Positions 53,457 to 63,039 of a DNA stretch of 64,000 nucleotides are shown here, one piece after another; within the stretch, counting starts at the first letter, position 1, and each line of letters opens with the position of its first letter. Below the pieces are notes generated by a model. The model saw nothing but the letters and a program-made list of their open reading frames with translations. It searched no databases and was not told where the DNA came from. This DNA is from Myxococcota bacterium (GTDB lineage: Bacteria > Myxococcota_A > Polyangia > Palsa-1104 > JAEUJZ01). A program made the position numbers and the translations under genes. Where the stretch lies: the NCBI GenBank assembly GCA_025057315.1, contig JANWXW010000049.1, positions 1-64,000 on the forward strand. Reading direction: 5' to 3'.

Positions 53457-55700
53457 ATGATCCCTGCCCCGAGGCCCTGCCTCCGCCTGGCCCGTCATGC
53501 CCTGCTGGTCGTGACGGGCTATACCCTGGTGACCATTGGTTTTTACTGGCGGCTGTTCGCCTGGCAGCCGGAGCAACGTCGGGTCTTCGGCTGGGACTGC
53601 CTGGAGCAGTTTTGGCCGGACATGGTCTTTCAGTTCAACGCCCTGTCCGGCGGAGAGTGGCCTCTGTGGAACCCCTATCATCGGGGTGGGTATCCCTATA
53701 CTGCAGAGTCCTTCTCTGGTCTCTACTACCCGCCGCAGTGGGTGCTGCTGGCCCTGGCCGCGGCACTGGGTGGCGTGCCCATGGGCCTGATGCACGCCAA
53801 GGTCCTAGGCCACTTGATCCTGGGTGCGGCGCTGCTCTATGGCTATGCCCGCTCTCGTGGGGCTCCCGCCGTCGGCGCGTTTTTGGGCGGAGTGGTGTTC
53901 TCGTTCTCAGGCTACATGGCTTTTGCCAAAGACCTGGCCTTATGGAGCTGGAGTTGGCTGCCGCTGTGTCTGCTGTGCATCGATCGGCTCGTTGCGCGAC
54001 CGGAGCCCTTCCGCGGGGCGCTGCTGGGGGCTGCGGTGGGCATCGCTGCGCTGGCCTCTCCGCCGGTGGCGCTGTTCTACCTGCTGCTGGTCAGTGGTCC
54101 CTATCTGGTCTTCCGTGCCGTGGACACCCTGGGCGTGCGGCGGGCGGTGCGCACCCTGGCGCTGCCTCTGCTATGCGCTGCGCTCCTCGCTTTGGGCCTC
54201 TCGCTTGTGCATTATGCACCACAATTTGCGATCATCCCTGTATCTGATCGGGGCGACCGCTCGCTCGACTACGTCCTGCTCGGCTCGCTGCCACCCCACC
54301 ATCTGGTGCGTCTGTTTGTGCCGGGCCTGCTGCACGGCGGTGCGATGTACATGGGGCTTCTGCCCCTGCTGCTGTGCGCTGTGGCCCTGGCGGCGCCACC
54401 TGCCGGCGACCGGACGCCCTTTTTCTTTGGGGGGGTGGCGCTGCTGGGGTTGCTGCTGGCCTTTGGTCAGCACGCCGGCCTGCTGGAGCGAGCCGCCAGC
54501 TTCCTGCCCGGCTTCGGCCTGTTCCGCATGGCCGAGCGCTACCTGATGCTGGTCGGGGCAGCCGGAGCCGTCCTGTGCGCCTATGGGACCATGGCACTGG
54601 CGCGACCCCACCGTGGCATCTTCTTCGGGGCCGTTGGCTACCTGGCGCTGCTCTTTGGGGGTCTGCTGCTCTCATTCGGACCCAGGCCGCTCGCTCAGCG
54701 GCTGGTGAGCGCCGATGGGGTGGCGCTGAGTCTTGTCTTCGCCGCGGCCACGCTGGTGCTGCTCGGCCCATCGCTGTGGTCGGGGCGAGCTGTGGGCCCG
54801 CTGCGTGGCGCATGCCTCATCGGCCTGGTGCTGCTCGACTTGTGGAGCGGCCAGAAAAATTTCCTGTCCATCTATGAGCTTCCGCGCGACCACCATCGCG
54901 ATGCTGAGCTGCGGCGCTTTCCGGGCGTGCGGGACCATTGGCGGCTCTATGACGAGTATTACTTTGAACAACGGGTCGGGGCGCGGCGGGGCGTGCGCGA
55001 CTTTTACGACTATTACATTGCCCCCTTGACCCTGCAGCGATACGTCGATGTCATGGAGCGGGCGCGGCGGGATGCATCCATCTTGCGCCATTACAATGTC
55101 CGCTGGATGCTACATGGTCCCCACCACCGCAAGGGTCTGTCCATCCACACCATCCCGACCAGTGCCGTACGAGCTGGCTATCAGCAAACCGAGGTGTCCT
55201 GGATCTACGAGGCCAAAGAGGTGGCACCAGCGCTGGTTCACTATCCGGTGGCCCGCATCGTGTCGCAACCGCAGCAGGTCCTGGACTTGTTATCTGCCAC
55301 GGTGCCAGGCAGCCAGGCCTTCGTCGAGGCTGCCGACCTGACGGAGCAGGAGCGGGTACGGCTTGCGGCGATGAAGCCGCAGGGGCATACGGCCCCAACG
55401 CCCGGCAGGGTGGTGCGTCTGCGTGTCAACAGCGTCTTGTCCGAGATCGACGCCCCCACAGAGGGCCTGGTCGTTTCCAACGAGGTCTACTACCCCGGCT
55501 GGGAGGCGACGGTGGACGGACAGCCCGCGCGGGTGCTGCGGGCCAATTACCTGCTGCGCGCCGTGCTTGTCGGGCCCGGCCACCATGTCATCGAGTGGCG
55601 GTTTCGCCCGCGGAGCTTCCTCATCTTGTTCCCCCTCTACCTGTTGAGTCTGGCCGTGTTGCTGGTGTGGGGGACGGTGCGGACCGTGCGTGGCAGGTAG
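53457..55700 (+). CDS. YfhO-like polytopic membrane protein
   Basis: 747 residues from ATG 53457. About 11-12 membrane helices, then a large extracytoplasmic C-terminal domain and a last helix. WNPYHRGGYPYTAESFSGLYYPPQW near the start matches the conserved periplasmic loop of the YfhO/bacterial GT39-like family, and YYPGWEATVDGQPARVLRAN near the end is the YfhO hallmark. YfhO proteins are implicated in lipid-linked glycan assembly (for example lipoteichoic acid glycosylation). Ends 3 bases before asnB. Confidence 0.88.
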   Translation: MIPAPRPCLRLARHALLVVTGYTLVTIGFYWRLFAWQPEQRRVFGWDCLEQFWPDMVFQFNALSGGEWPLWNPYHRGGYPYTAESFSGLYYPPQWVLLALAAALGGVPMGLMHAKVLGHLILGAALLYGYARSRGAPAVGAFLGGVVFSFSGYMAFAKDLALWSWSWLPLCLLCIDRLVARPEPFRGALLGAAVGIAALASPPVALFYLLLVSGPYLVFRAVDTLGVRRAVRTLALPLLCAALLALGLSLVHYAPQFAIIPVSDRGDRSLDYVLLGSLPPHHLVRLFVPGLLHGGAMYMGLLPLLLCAVALAAPPAGDRTPFFFGGVALLGLLLAFGQHAGLLERAASFLPGFGLFRMAERYLMLVGAAGAVLCAYGTMALARPHRGIFFGAVGYLALLFGGLLLSFGPRPLAQRLVSADGVALSLVFAAATLVLLGPSLWSGRAVGPLRGACLIGLVLLDLWSGQKNFLSIYELPRDHHRDAELRRFPGVRDHWRLYDEYYFEQRVGARRGVRDFYDYYIAPLTLQRYVDVMERARRDASILRHYNVRWMLHGPHHRKGLSIHTIPTSAVRAGYQQTEVSWIYEAKEVAPALVHYPVARIVSQPQQVLDLLSATVPGSQAFVEAADLTEQERVRLAAMKPQGHTAPTPGRVVRLRVNSVLSEIDAPTEGLVVSNEVYYPGWEATVDGQPARVLRANYLLRAVLVGPGHHVIEWRFRPRSFLILFPLYLLSLAVLLVWGTVRTVRGR

Positions 55701-55703
55701 CAA

Positions 55704-57590
55704 ATGTGTGGCATCGCTGGCATCGTGCTGTCTGACGCGCAGCCGGTGGACCTCGGCATGGTGGCCGACATGACCTCGGCCCTGGCTCACCGGGGGCCCG
55801 ATGGGGAGGGCATCTGGGGTGCACCAGGAGTGGGCCTGGGCCACCGCCGCCTCGCTGTGCTCGATCTGTCGGAGGCGGCAGCGCAGCCCATGGTGCATGG
55901 CCAGGATGCGCTCACCTTCAACGGAGAAATCTACAACTTCGCGGTGCTGCGGAGCGAACTGGCCGCGCTGGGCCACGCCTTTGTCTCCCGGGGTGACGCC
56001 GAAGTACTGCTGCGTGCCCTACAGCAGTGGGGCGAGCAGGCGCTCGAGCGGATTTACGGCATGTTCGCCTTTGGCTACTGGCACGGCGCCGCACGCACGC
56101 TGCTTCTGGGCCGCGACCGGTTCGGCGAAAAGCCACTTTATTATGCGCCGCTTGGTCCCGATGGCATTGCTGGGCTGGTCTTTGCCTCGGAGCTGCGCGC
56201 GCTGCTGCGGCACCCACGCATCCGCCGCGAGCGCACCCTCGATGAGGTGGCGCTGGGTCAATACCTGCTGCATGAGTACGTGCCGGCGCCCCGATCGATT
56301 CTGCGCGGGGTACGCAAGCTGCTGCCGGGGGAGCTTCTTCGCTGGGTGGATGGCGGCGGCCTGTCGGTGCGGTCCTACTACCGGCCGCGCTTCATTGGGC
56401 AGGCCTGTGGTCCTCCGCGCCCCCTGGCTGCAGAGCTGACCCGCCTGGTGGCCCAGGCCACGGCAGAGCGGCTGGTGGCCGACGTGCCGGTCGGGGTGTT
56501 CCTCTCGGGTGGGCTAGACAGCTCCCTAGTGGCCGCCTGCGCCGTGCGCATCCACCCCAGGGTCCAGACCTTCTCCATCCGCTTTGACGACCAGAGCCAC
56601 GACGAGAGCCGCTATGCCCGCCAGGTGGCCCAGCACCTGGGCACGGTGCATACCGAGGCGCGGCTGTCGATGCGGACGATGCTCGATCTTGTGCCAGGCG
56701 TGCTCGACTTTATGGATGAGCCCTTTGCCGACAGCTCTCTGCTGCCGACGACGCTGCTCGCCCAGGTGGCTCGCGAGCAGGTCAAGGTAGCGCTCGGGGG
56801 GGATGGGGGTGATGAGATCCTGGCGGGGTATCCGACCTTCGTTGTGGACCGCCTGCTCCAGCCGCTGCTGCCACTGCCCCGGGCCGTCACGCGCCTGATG
56901 CAGCGGGCCGCATCCTGGGTTCCGCCGTCGCAGCAATACCTTTCGCTCAGCTTCAAGCTGCGCCAGCTCTGCCAGGGGCTGTCCGACTGTGGCGCCCGCC
57001 GCCATGCGCGCTGGCTCGCTCCGTTTGCTCCGGAAGAGCTGCCTGCGTTGCTATCGGATGACCTTGCTGCCGTCGCGCTGCCGCAGCTCTTTGCAGCGGT
57101 GGACCACGCCGCGCGGGGGGCTGCCAGCCAGTTTGATGCGGCAACGGCGTTCTACCTGCGTGTGTATCTGGCTGAGGGGGTGCTGACCAAGGTGGACCGG
57201 GCCACCATGCGTGCAGCGCTGGAGGCGCGGGCGCCCCTGCTCGACACCCGCGTGGTGGAGTTTTGTCTGCAGCTTCACCCCCGGCTGCGGCTGCGCGGCT
57301 GGAGCACCAAGTGGCTGCTGCGTCGGGCCCTCCGACCGCTGGTTCCGCGCGGCATCGTGCGTCGGCCCAAGCAGGGCTTCGCGGCGCCCATTGGGGCGTG
57401 GTTGCGCGGGCCGCTGCGGTCGCTGCTGCAGGATACCCTGTCGCCCACCACGCTGCGCGCTGCGGGGTGGTTGCGGCCTGAAGCCGTCGCGGCCATGGTG
57501 GCCGCCCACCTGGACGGCCGACAGGATCTGCGCAAGCCGCTTTATGCGCTGCTGGTGTTGGAGCACTGGCGCCGTCGCTGGCTAGCCTGA
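55704..57590 (+). CDS. asnB: Glutamine-hydrolysing asparagine synthase, second copy
   Basis: 628 residues. Cys2 (MCGIAGIV), HRGPDGEG, LTFNGEIYNF, PP-loop LSGGLDSSLVA and KVALGGDGGDEILAGY, and the closing RRPKQGFAAPIGAWL. Full-length and intact. Diverged from the copy at 23804. Sits directly behind a YfhO-like gene, so it probably amidates a component of a surface glycan rather than making free asparagine (inference). The last 9 bases overlap the convergent methyltransferase. Confidence 0.94.
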   Translation: MCGIAGIVLSDAQPVDLGMVADMTSALAHRGPDGEGIWGAPGVGLGHRRLAVLDLSEAAAQPMVHGQDALTFNGEIYNFAVLRSELAALGHAFVSRGDAEVLLRALQQWGEQALERIYGMFAFGYWHGAARTLLLGRDRFGEKPLYYAPLGPDGIAGLVFASELRALLRHPRIRRERTLDEVALGQYLLHEYVPAPRSILRGVRKLLPGELLRWVDGGGLSVRSYYRPRFIGQACGPPRPLAAELTRLVAQATAERLVADVPVGVFLSGGLDSSLVAACAVRIHPRVQTFSIRFDDQSHDESRYARQVAQHLGTVHTEARLSMRTMLDLVPGVLDFMDEPFADSSLLPTTLLAQVAREQVKVALGGDGGDEILAGYPTFVVDRLLQPLLPLPRAVTRLMQRAASWVPPSQQYLSLSFKLRQLCQGLSDCGARRHARWLAPFAPEELPALLSDDLAAVALPQLFAAVDHAARGAASQFDAATAFYLRVYLAEGVLTKVDRATMRAALEARAPLLDTRVVEFCLQLHPRLRLRGWSTKWLLRRALRPLVPRGIVRRPKQGFAAPIGAWLRGPLRSLLQDTLSPTTLRAAGWLRPEAVAAMVAAHLDGRQDLRKPLYALLVLEHWRRRWLA

Positions 57591-58421
57591 GCGCTCGCGA
57601 CGACGGCCGCCGAACTTCCACGAGTTGCCGTTGCGGAAGACAAGATAGCTCGACCCTGGCTCTACCTCCGGATGACGCAGCCAGGACTCCAGCGTGGCGC
57701 GCTCCAGATACACCGTCCGCGGCGAGACGAGCTGGTCGAAGGCGACATGGTGAAAGAACCAGAAGGGACGGGGCGCGATCCACAGGCTGTAGCGGCCCAA
57801 GGGCAGGCGCTCCGCCCAGGCAGGTGCCCGCTGGGTCAGACGGGCCAGGCCCTTGGCATAAAGGTAAAAGGGGCAGACCAGCGGCAGGGCCAGGCCATAC
57901 TTGGTGAGCCACCAGGGCAGGCGGCAGGCCAGCCTGCGGATCGGTTCGACCAGCCGGATGATCACCTCGTTGCCCTCGCGGGCATAGACCCAGCAATGGA
58001 AACGTCCGCCGGGCCGCGTGTGTCGCAACACCGCCTGGAAGCCGGCGTAGGGATCCTGCAGGTGGTGCAGCACGCCGATGCAGTAGACCAGGTCAAACTG
58101 GCCCAGGTCCACCTGGGTCAGATCGCCGCGGTGCAGTTCCACCAGGCCCGGGGGGAGGTGGCGCAGGTTTCGCCGGGCGGTCTCCAGCGTATCTGCCAAC
58201 TCGACGCCGCAGAGGCGGCTGGGGCCGCAGCTGCCAACATGGTAGAGGTGCGAGCCGTTGCCGAAGCCCAGCTCCAGCACCTGCTGGCCGGCAAAGTCCT
58301 GCGGTCCCAGCGGCGCCATCCAGTCCAGAAACTGCTCGCGGGTGTAGGTAGGCCCCTCGCCCACGTGGTTCCACGAGGCAGCGAAGGCGCGTGCGGTAGC
58401 AACATCGCTGCCGGCGCTCAT
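57582..58421 (-). CDS. Class I SAM-dependent methyltransferase
   Basis: 279 residues. Motif I VLELGFGNGSHLYHVG, GVELADTLETARRNL, DLVYCIGVLHHLQDPYA, GRFHCWVYAREGNEV. A C-terminal basic region (FWFFHHVAFDQLVSPR). Coupled to the GT2 gene (4-base overlap), so it likely methylates the same glycan or lipid. Confidence 0.88.
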   Translation of the reverse strand: MSAGSDVATARAFAASWNHVGEGPTYTREQFLDWMAPLGPQDFAGQQVLELGFGNGSHLYHVGSCGPSRLCGVELADTLETARRNLRHLPPGLVELHRGDLTQVDLGQFDLVYCIGVLHHLQDPYAGFQAVLRHTRPGGRFHCWVYAREGNEVIIRLVEPIRRLACRLPWWLTKYGLALPLVCPFYLYAKGLARLTQRAPAWAERLPLGRYSLWIAPRPFWFFHHVAFDQLVSPRTVYLERATLESWLRHPEVEPGSSYLVFRNGNSWKFGGRRRERSG

Positions 58422-59404
58422 CTGCGCCCCAGTGGCCCTGCGGGCTGGGCCTGGCCGTTGAGGTATCGCTCGCGGACCACAAAGGTGGGCTGCCCGGCTG
58501 CCTCATGGTAGGTGCGCATGAGGATCTCGGCGAGAAACCCCATCAGGATGGACAGACAGCCCATGCCGAACAGAGTCACCACGAGCTGAGGCAGCGGGGT
58601 CTGGATGAAGGTCTTTCCACCCCAGTATTTGAACCACACCATGAGCAGAAAACACAGCAGGGCCAGGCCGATGTTGAGCAACCCGAACATGCCAAAGGCA
58701 TGCAGCGGCCGCGTGCCATAGAACCAGAAAAAGCGCACCCACAGCAGATCGAGCAGCACCCGGGGCACCCGTCCCAGGCCATATTTGGTCTTGCCAGCCC
58801 GGCGCGGATGGTGGCGTACGGGAATTTCCGTGACACGCGCACCATGCCACGCTGCATAGATGGGAATGAAGCGGTGCATCTCCCCGTACAGATGAACGTC
58901 CCGCAGGACCTCGCGGCGGTAGGCCTTGAGCGTACATCCATAGTCATGCAAGGCCACACCCGAGACACGCGAAATCAGCCAGTTGGCAACGGCAGATGGC
59001 AGGATGCGGGTCAGGCGCGCGTCCTGACGGCGGTGACGCCACCCGGACACCACGTCAAACCCCTCCTCTAGCTTGCTAAGCAGCAGCGGAATGTCCATCG
59101 GGTCATTTTGCATGTCCGCATCCAGCGGGATAATAACCTCCCCGGTGGCCTCGGAGAAGCCGGCGGCCAGGGCAGCGGTTTGGCCGAAATTGCGCGACAA
59201 GCGAATGGCCTGCAGCCATGGCCGGCTGGTGGTCGCCTCGCGCAGCAGCTGCGCTGAGCGGTCCCGGCTACCATCGTCGACGATGATGACCTCCACGGTG
59301 TGCCCACGCCGAATGAGGTCCTCGACAGCACCGTCCAGCGCGGAAAAAAGCGCGGGCAGCGACTCCTCCTCGTTGTAACAGGGGATGACGAGGCTCAGGT
59401 GCAT
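58418..59404 (-). CDS. Glycosyltransferase family 2, DPM1/GtrB-like
   Basis: 328 residues. N-terminal GT-A domain: LSLVIPCYNEEESLPALF, VIIVDDGSRDRSAQLL, LSRNFGQTAALAAGFSEA and LDADMQNDP (DxD-like). Two C-terminal membrane helices (NIGLALLCFLLMVWF, VVTLFGMGCLSILMGFLAE). Matches polyprenyl-phosphate mannosyl/glucosyl transferases (GtrB, ArnC, DPM1 type), which load a sugar on the lipid carrier at the inner membrane. Confidence 0.93.
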   Translation of the reverse strand: MHLSLVIPCYNEEESLPALFSALDGAVEDLIRRGHTVEVIIVDDGSRDRSAQLLREATTSRPWLQAIRLSRNFGQTAALAAGFSEATGEVIIPLDADMQNDPMDIPLLLSKLEEGFDVVSGWRHRRQDARLTRILPSAVANWLISRVSGVALHDYGCTLKAYRREVLRDVHLYGEMHRFIPIYAAWHGARVTEIPVRHHPRRAGKTKYGLGRVPRVLLDLLWVRFFWFYGTRPLHAFGMFGLLNIGLALLCFLLMVWFKYWGGKTFIQTPLPQLVVTLFGMGCLSILMGFLAEILMRTYHEAAGQPTFVVRERYLNGQAQPAGPLGRR

Positions 59405-59470
59405 CGATCCGCCAAGGTTAACAGGTGCGAGCCATGGCCAGAAGAGGCTTCCCAGACTATCTTAAAGGTT

Positions 59471-61096
59471 ATGCGCCTCTCTGCCACAGCGGGCCTGGCC
59501 TTGCTGGTGTGCTGTACCAGCGCCTCCGAGGCCCCCCCTCCCGGCGAAACAGAGCTTCCCCCGCCAGGGGGACCTGCGCTGCAGGTCACGGTGCGCAGCG
59601 GCGACGACCTGCAGCCTTTGCCCAGTCGGCTCCTCATCCGGGCCGTGCCGCCGACGCGGCAGCCGAGCTTTCGCTCCGACGGCGCCACGACAGTAGAGAT
59701 TGCGCCACAGGTGGTCGGCGACCCAGAGGGCGCTCTGCTGGTCACAGGCCAGGCCACACTGCCCTTGCCTCCGGGCACATACGAGGTACGTGCAACAGCT
59801 GGCCCGGAGTATGAGATCGCCCTCCAGCGCGTAACTGTGCCCCAGAGCCAGGTGGCAACCCTGGATGTCACCCTCGAACATAGCGTGCGCACCGACGGTT
59901 GGATAGCCGCGGACATGCACGTCCACAGCGCGCTGAGCGGAGACTCTCGACTGCACGCCCGTCACCGCGTCATCTCCGAGGTCACCTCCGGGATAGAGCT
60001 CATCGTTCCCACCGAGCATGTCTGGCACAATGACTTTAGCGCCGAGCTATACGCCCTTGGCTATGGCAGCCGCGCGGTCACCATCCCTGGCAGCGAGTAT
60101 GGCTTCCGGGACGGGCACATCGGCGTCTACCCGGTGCGGTTCGATCCGCAGGGGCCCCTCTTCGGCGCGCCGGAATGGGAACGGTGGCCTTGGCATGGCA
60201 TCGACCCGGAGACGTACTTCCCGCTGATCCATGCCCTGCCCGGCGAGCCGGTCATCGTCATGGCCCACCCGCGGCTGCCGCCGGACCTGGGCTACCTCCG
60301 CAACATCCGCTGGCAGCCGGGCATGCCGCTGCCTACAGCCAGCCTCTTCGATGGCATGGAGGTGCTGCCGGGGTACGAGCAGACACCCGCCCAGGTGACG
60401 GCGCTGGTGGCCGACTGGTTCTACCTGCTCAACCAGGGGCACCGCATCACGGCCCTGGGCAACAGCGACACCCATCGCCTGGACTGGCTGCGCGCTGGCT
60501 ACCCTCGCTCCTGGCTGCGTTTGCCCACAGAGGACCCGCAGCGCGTGCTGCCCGAGGACCTGCGTGCCGCGGTGCGTGGCATGCGTGCCGTGGCCTCCAA
60601 CGGGCCCTTTGTGCTGCTGCGTGCCGGCGACCGCGAGATCGGCGACACGGTATCGGTCCGCGGCGGCCGCCTGCGCGTCGAGGTCCTGGCGGACGCGCCG
60701 AGCTGGATCGACCTGGACCAGCTGCTTATGTACCGCAACGGCACGTTGGTGCGCGAGCTGCCCATCCAGCGCCGGGGGCATCCAGCCCTGCGAGAGGTCG
60801 TCGACCTGGATGTCCCGCAGGATGGCTGGCTGGTGGCCATGGTCGTGGGCAGACAGCCCCTGCCCGTGGAGATCATCGGACAGCTCGGCGGCGGGACAGT
60901 CCGGCCCATTGCCTTCACCAACCCGCTGTGGCTCGATGCAGACGGGGATGGACAGGTGAGGCCCCCTCTGGGCCCGCCGCCGCGGCCCATGCCCCTGGGC
61001 GTTCCGGCTGAACCACCCCCCGGGGGGCTGGAGGAGCTGCTTCAGCCGCTGCACGCCCCGCTGGACTGCGAACCGTCTGCCTGGCCCGGGCTGTGA
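59471..61096 (+). CDS. CehA/McbA-type PHP-domain protein, exported
   Basis: 541 residues from ATG 59471. Lipoprotein-type signal (LSATAGLALLVCC). An N-terminal Ig-like/beta domain (about 40-150), then a PHP-type metal-dependent phosphoesterase/hydrolase: AADMHVHSALSGDS (HxH), VPTEHVWHND, IVMAHPRLPPD, ALGNSDTHRLDWL. CehA-like members hydrolyse carbamates or phosphoesters; here the metal ligands are present so activity is plausible. The last ~60 residues are Pro-rich. Confidence 0.82.
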   Translation: MRLSATAGLALLVCCTSASEAPPPGETELPPPGGPALQVTVRSGDDLQPLPSRLLIRAVPPTRQPSFRSDGATTVEIAPQVVGDPEGALLVTGQATLPLPPGTYEVRATAGPEYEIALQRVTVPQSQVATLDVTLEHSVRTDGWIAADMHVHSALSGDSRLHARHRVISEVTSGIELIVPTEHVWHNDFSAELYALGYGSRAVTIPGSEYGFRDGHIGVYPVRFDPQGPLFGAPEWERWPWHGIDPETYFPLIHALPGEPVIVMAHPRLPPDLGYLRNIRWQPGMPLPTASLFDGMEVLPGYEQTPAQVTALVADWFYLLNQGHRITALGNSDTHRLDWLRAGYPRSWLRLPTEDPQRVLPEDLRAAVRGMRAVASNGPFVLLRAGDREIGDTVSVRGGRLRVEVLADAPSWIDLDQLLMYRNGTLVRELPIQRRGHPALREVVDLDVPQDGWLVAMVVGRQPLPVEIIGQLGGGTVRPIAFTNPLWLDADGDGQVRPPLGPPPRPMPLGVPAEPPPGGLEELLQPLHAPLDCEPSAWPGL

Positions 61097-61161
61097 CAAC
61101 CTGTGCAACGCTGGAACGCAGCTGCCCCGGGGCGGTACACTGGGGTCGCAAGGAGTTCCCC

Positions 61162-61329
61162 ATGACCGACACCCACCGGCCGCCTGACCCCAGGGGCGGC
61201 GCCAAGAACATCGATGTCTATCGGCTTCCCTCCGAGGCCCTGCCCGTCCTCGAGGACGAGCCTGCCGCCAGGCAGACCCCCAAGGACAAGCCCCAGCATC
61301 CTACAGAGGAAGGGTCACGTAATAGCTAA
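61162..61329 (+). CDS. 55-residue Pro-rich small protein
   Basis: ATG 61162 after an aaggag ribosome site. Hydrophilic (TDTHRPPDPRGGAKNIDV, then KDKPQHPTEEGSRNS), no membrane segment. It overlaps the 3' end of the htrA gene by 29 bases, tail to tail. The good ribosome site is the main support; the function is unknown. Confidence 0.5.
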   Translation: MTDTHRPPDPRGGAKNIDVYRLPSEALPVLEDEPAARQTPKDKPQHPTEEGSRNS

Positions 61330-62587
61330 AGCGCCCCCGTGCCACCAGCATCACGGTGTCGCTGCCCGGACGCACCTCCCCCAGGGCTGCCATGAAGTCG
61401 GCCACGGTGTGCACCGCATGGGCACCGACCTGCAAGATGACGTCGCCGGGCTGGAAGCCGATGCGGTCTGCCAGCCCCCCGCGGAGCACGCGCTGCACCA
61501 GCACCCCGCGTCCACCTCCCTCCACGACCTCCAGACCCAAACGTTGCCGGGCCCGTTGCGCCACCTCCCTGGGGTCGAGCGGCGCGGCCTGCACCACCAC
61601 CTCCCTGTGCAGCAGGCGCAGCCGCACCTCCTCACCGGCGAGCACGCGCCGCGTCCTGTCCCAGAATGCGTCCACCGAGTCCACCGGCTCCTCCCCGATG
61701 CCCAGCAGCACATCGCCCTGGCGGATGCCCGCGCGCTCTGCGGGGCTGCCCGGCTCCACCTCGGCCACGGCCACCCCGCGCAGGTACCTGAGCCCCTGCG
61801 GGCGGATGCCGATCCAGCCGTAACGCACCCGGCCAAAGTGGAGCAGGTCGCTGACGATGGTCCGCGCCCGGTCCACCGGAATGGCAAAGCCGATGCCCGG
61901 TCCGCCCGAATGAACCGCGGTGTTGATGCCCACCAGCTCGCCTTTTATGTTGAGAAGAGGACCACCCGAGTTTCCAGGGTTGATCGGTGCGTCCGTCTGG
62001 ATGAAGTCTTCATAGGTGCGCTGGCGGGTGCGCACCACCCGGTGCAACGCCGAGACCACGCCCGTGGTCACGGTGTGGGATAGCCCAAAGGGGTTGCCGA
62101 TGGCGATCACCGTCTCGCCGATCATCAAGTCGCGGGCCGTGCCGATGGTAACTGCCGGCAGCCGCCGGCCCTTGGTGTCCACGCGCAGCACCGCCAGATC
62201 GAACGATCGGTCCGCCCCCACCAGAGTTGCCGGCAGCTCCGTACCATCCGACAGCTTGACGGTGATGCGCGCCGCGCCGGCCACCACGTGCTCGTTGGTG
62301 ACGATGAAGCCGCGCGGGTCCAGGATCACGCCCGAGCCGAGCGAGGTGCGGCCCTGCGGTTCTTCATCGGGATCCAGGCCAAAAAAACTGAACGGATTAA
62401 ATGGGTTGTGCTCTCGCCTCTCCTCAGTGAGCACCGACACCACCGCCGGTGCAGTCTGCTGCACGGCATCCACCACCGGCGTGCGGCGGCTCGCCTGCTG
62501 CGCCGTCAGGCCCGCCACCCCATGGGCCGGAGCCAGGCGGGAGCCTGCCATCAGAGCCAGCGCGCACACCACAAGTTTCCTTGCCAT
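61301..62587 (-). CDS. htrA: HtrA/DegP-type periplasmic serine protease
   Basis: 428 residues from ATG 62587. Signal peptide (RKLVVCALALMAGSRLAP), trypsin-like domain with His100 (VTNEHVVA), Asp130 (SFDLAVLRVD) and Ser207 (NPGNSGGPL), then two PDZ domains (RYLRGVAVAEVEPGSPAERA, RGVLVQRVLRGGLADRIGF). Degrades or chaperones misfolded envelope proteins. The frame is open upstream to 62905 but the ATG with signal peptide is the sensible start. Confidence 0.95.
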   Translation of the reverse strand: MARKLVVCALALMAGSRLAPAHGVAGLTAQQASRRTPVVDAVQQTAPAVVSVLTEERREHNPFNPFSFFGLDPDEEPQGRTSLGSGVILDPRGFIVTNEHVVAGAARITVKLSDGTELPATLVGADRSFDLAVLRVDTKGRRLPAVTIGTARDLMIGETVIAIGNPFGLSHTVTTGVVSALHRVVRTRQRTYEDFIQTDAPINPGNSGGPLLNIKGELVGINTAVHSGGPGIGFAIPVDRARTIVSDLLHFGRVRYGWIGIRPQGLRYLRGVAVAEVEPGSPAERAGIRQGDVLLGIGEEPVDSVDAFWDRTRRVLAGEEVRLRLLHREVVVQAAPLDPREVAQRARQRLGLEVVEGGGRGVLVQRVLRGGLADRIGFQPGDVILQVGAHAVHTVADFMAALGEVRPGSDTVMLVARGRFSYYVTLPL

Positions 62588-63039
62588 GTACCCATGTGTG
62601 CCATGACCTCCCGGTCCAGGGAAGCGCCTCCCACGTCCCGAGACGACCCAGCGCGATCGCCGCCCGGGGCCGGACCGTCCGCAGTGGCTCCATGGCCTCC
62701 CCCTAGACCGGCGCCCTCCCCTGCCCCAGCAGGCCGTCGCCCCGCGATGGACAGAGCCTGCCCTGTCCCCATCCAGCTCACACATCGCCCAGGCCCCTGG
62801 CGCAGGCCCTCCGGCCTCTCCATGCATCCTCGCTGCACGCGTGCCAGGGCTCGTCTCCCTCGCCCGGCGGCCGGGGGGAGTCCCACCCCCGGCTGGGAAC
62901 ACCACTCCCCGGGAAGCACCAGCCGGTGGCGGCGCAAGCGCGACGGCCTAAGGACGGGCCGGCTCCCATGGCACGGTGGTTGCCGAGCCCTCCGTTGCTA
63001 GCTCAACTGAGCCTGACGCTGGAGAAAGGAGCCACCGCC
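62588..63039. other. 452-base divergent intergenic region
   Basis: Between the divergently transcribed htrA and the protease at 63040. The minus frame of htrA stays open through 62905, but its extra codons are low-complexity and have no signal. I see no terminator, promoter or gene I can support, only a ggagaaagga ribosome site for the next gene at about 63021-63030. Confidence 0.4.
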
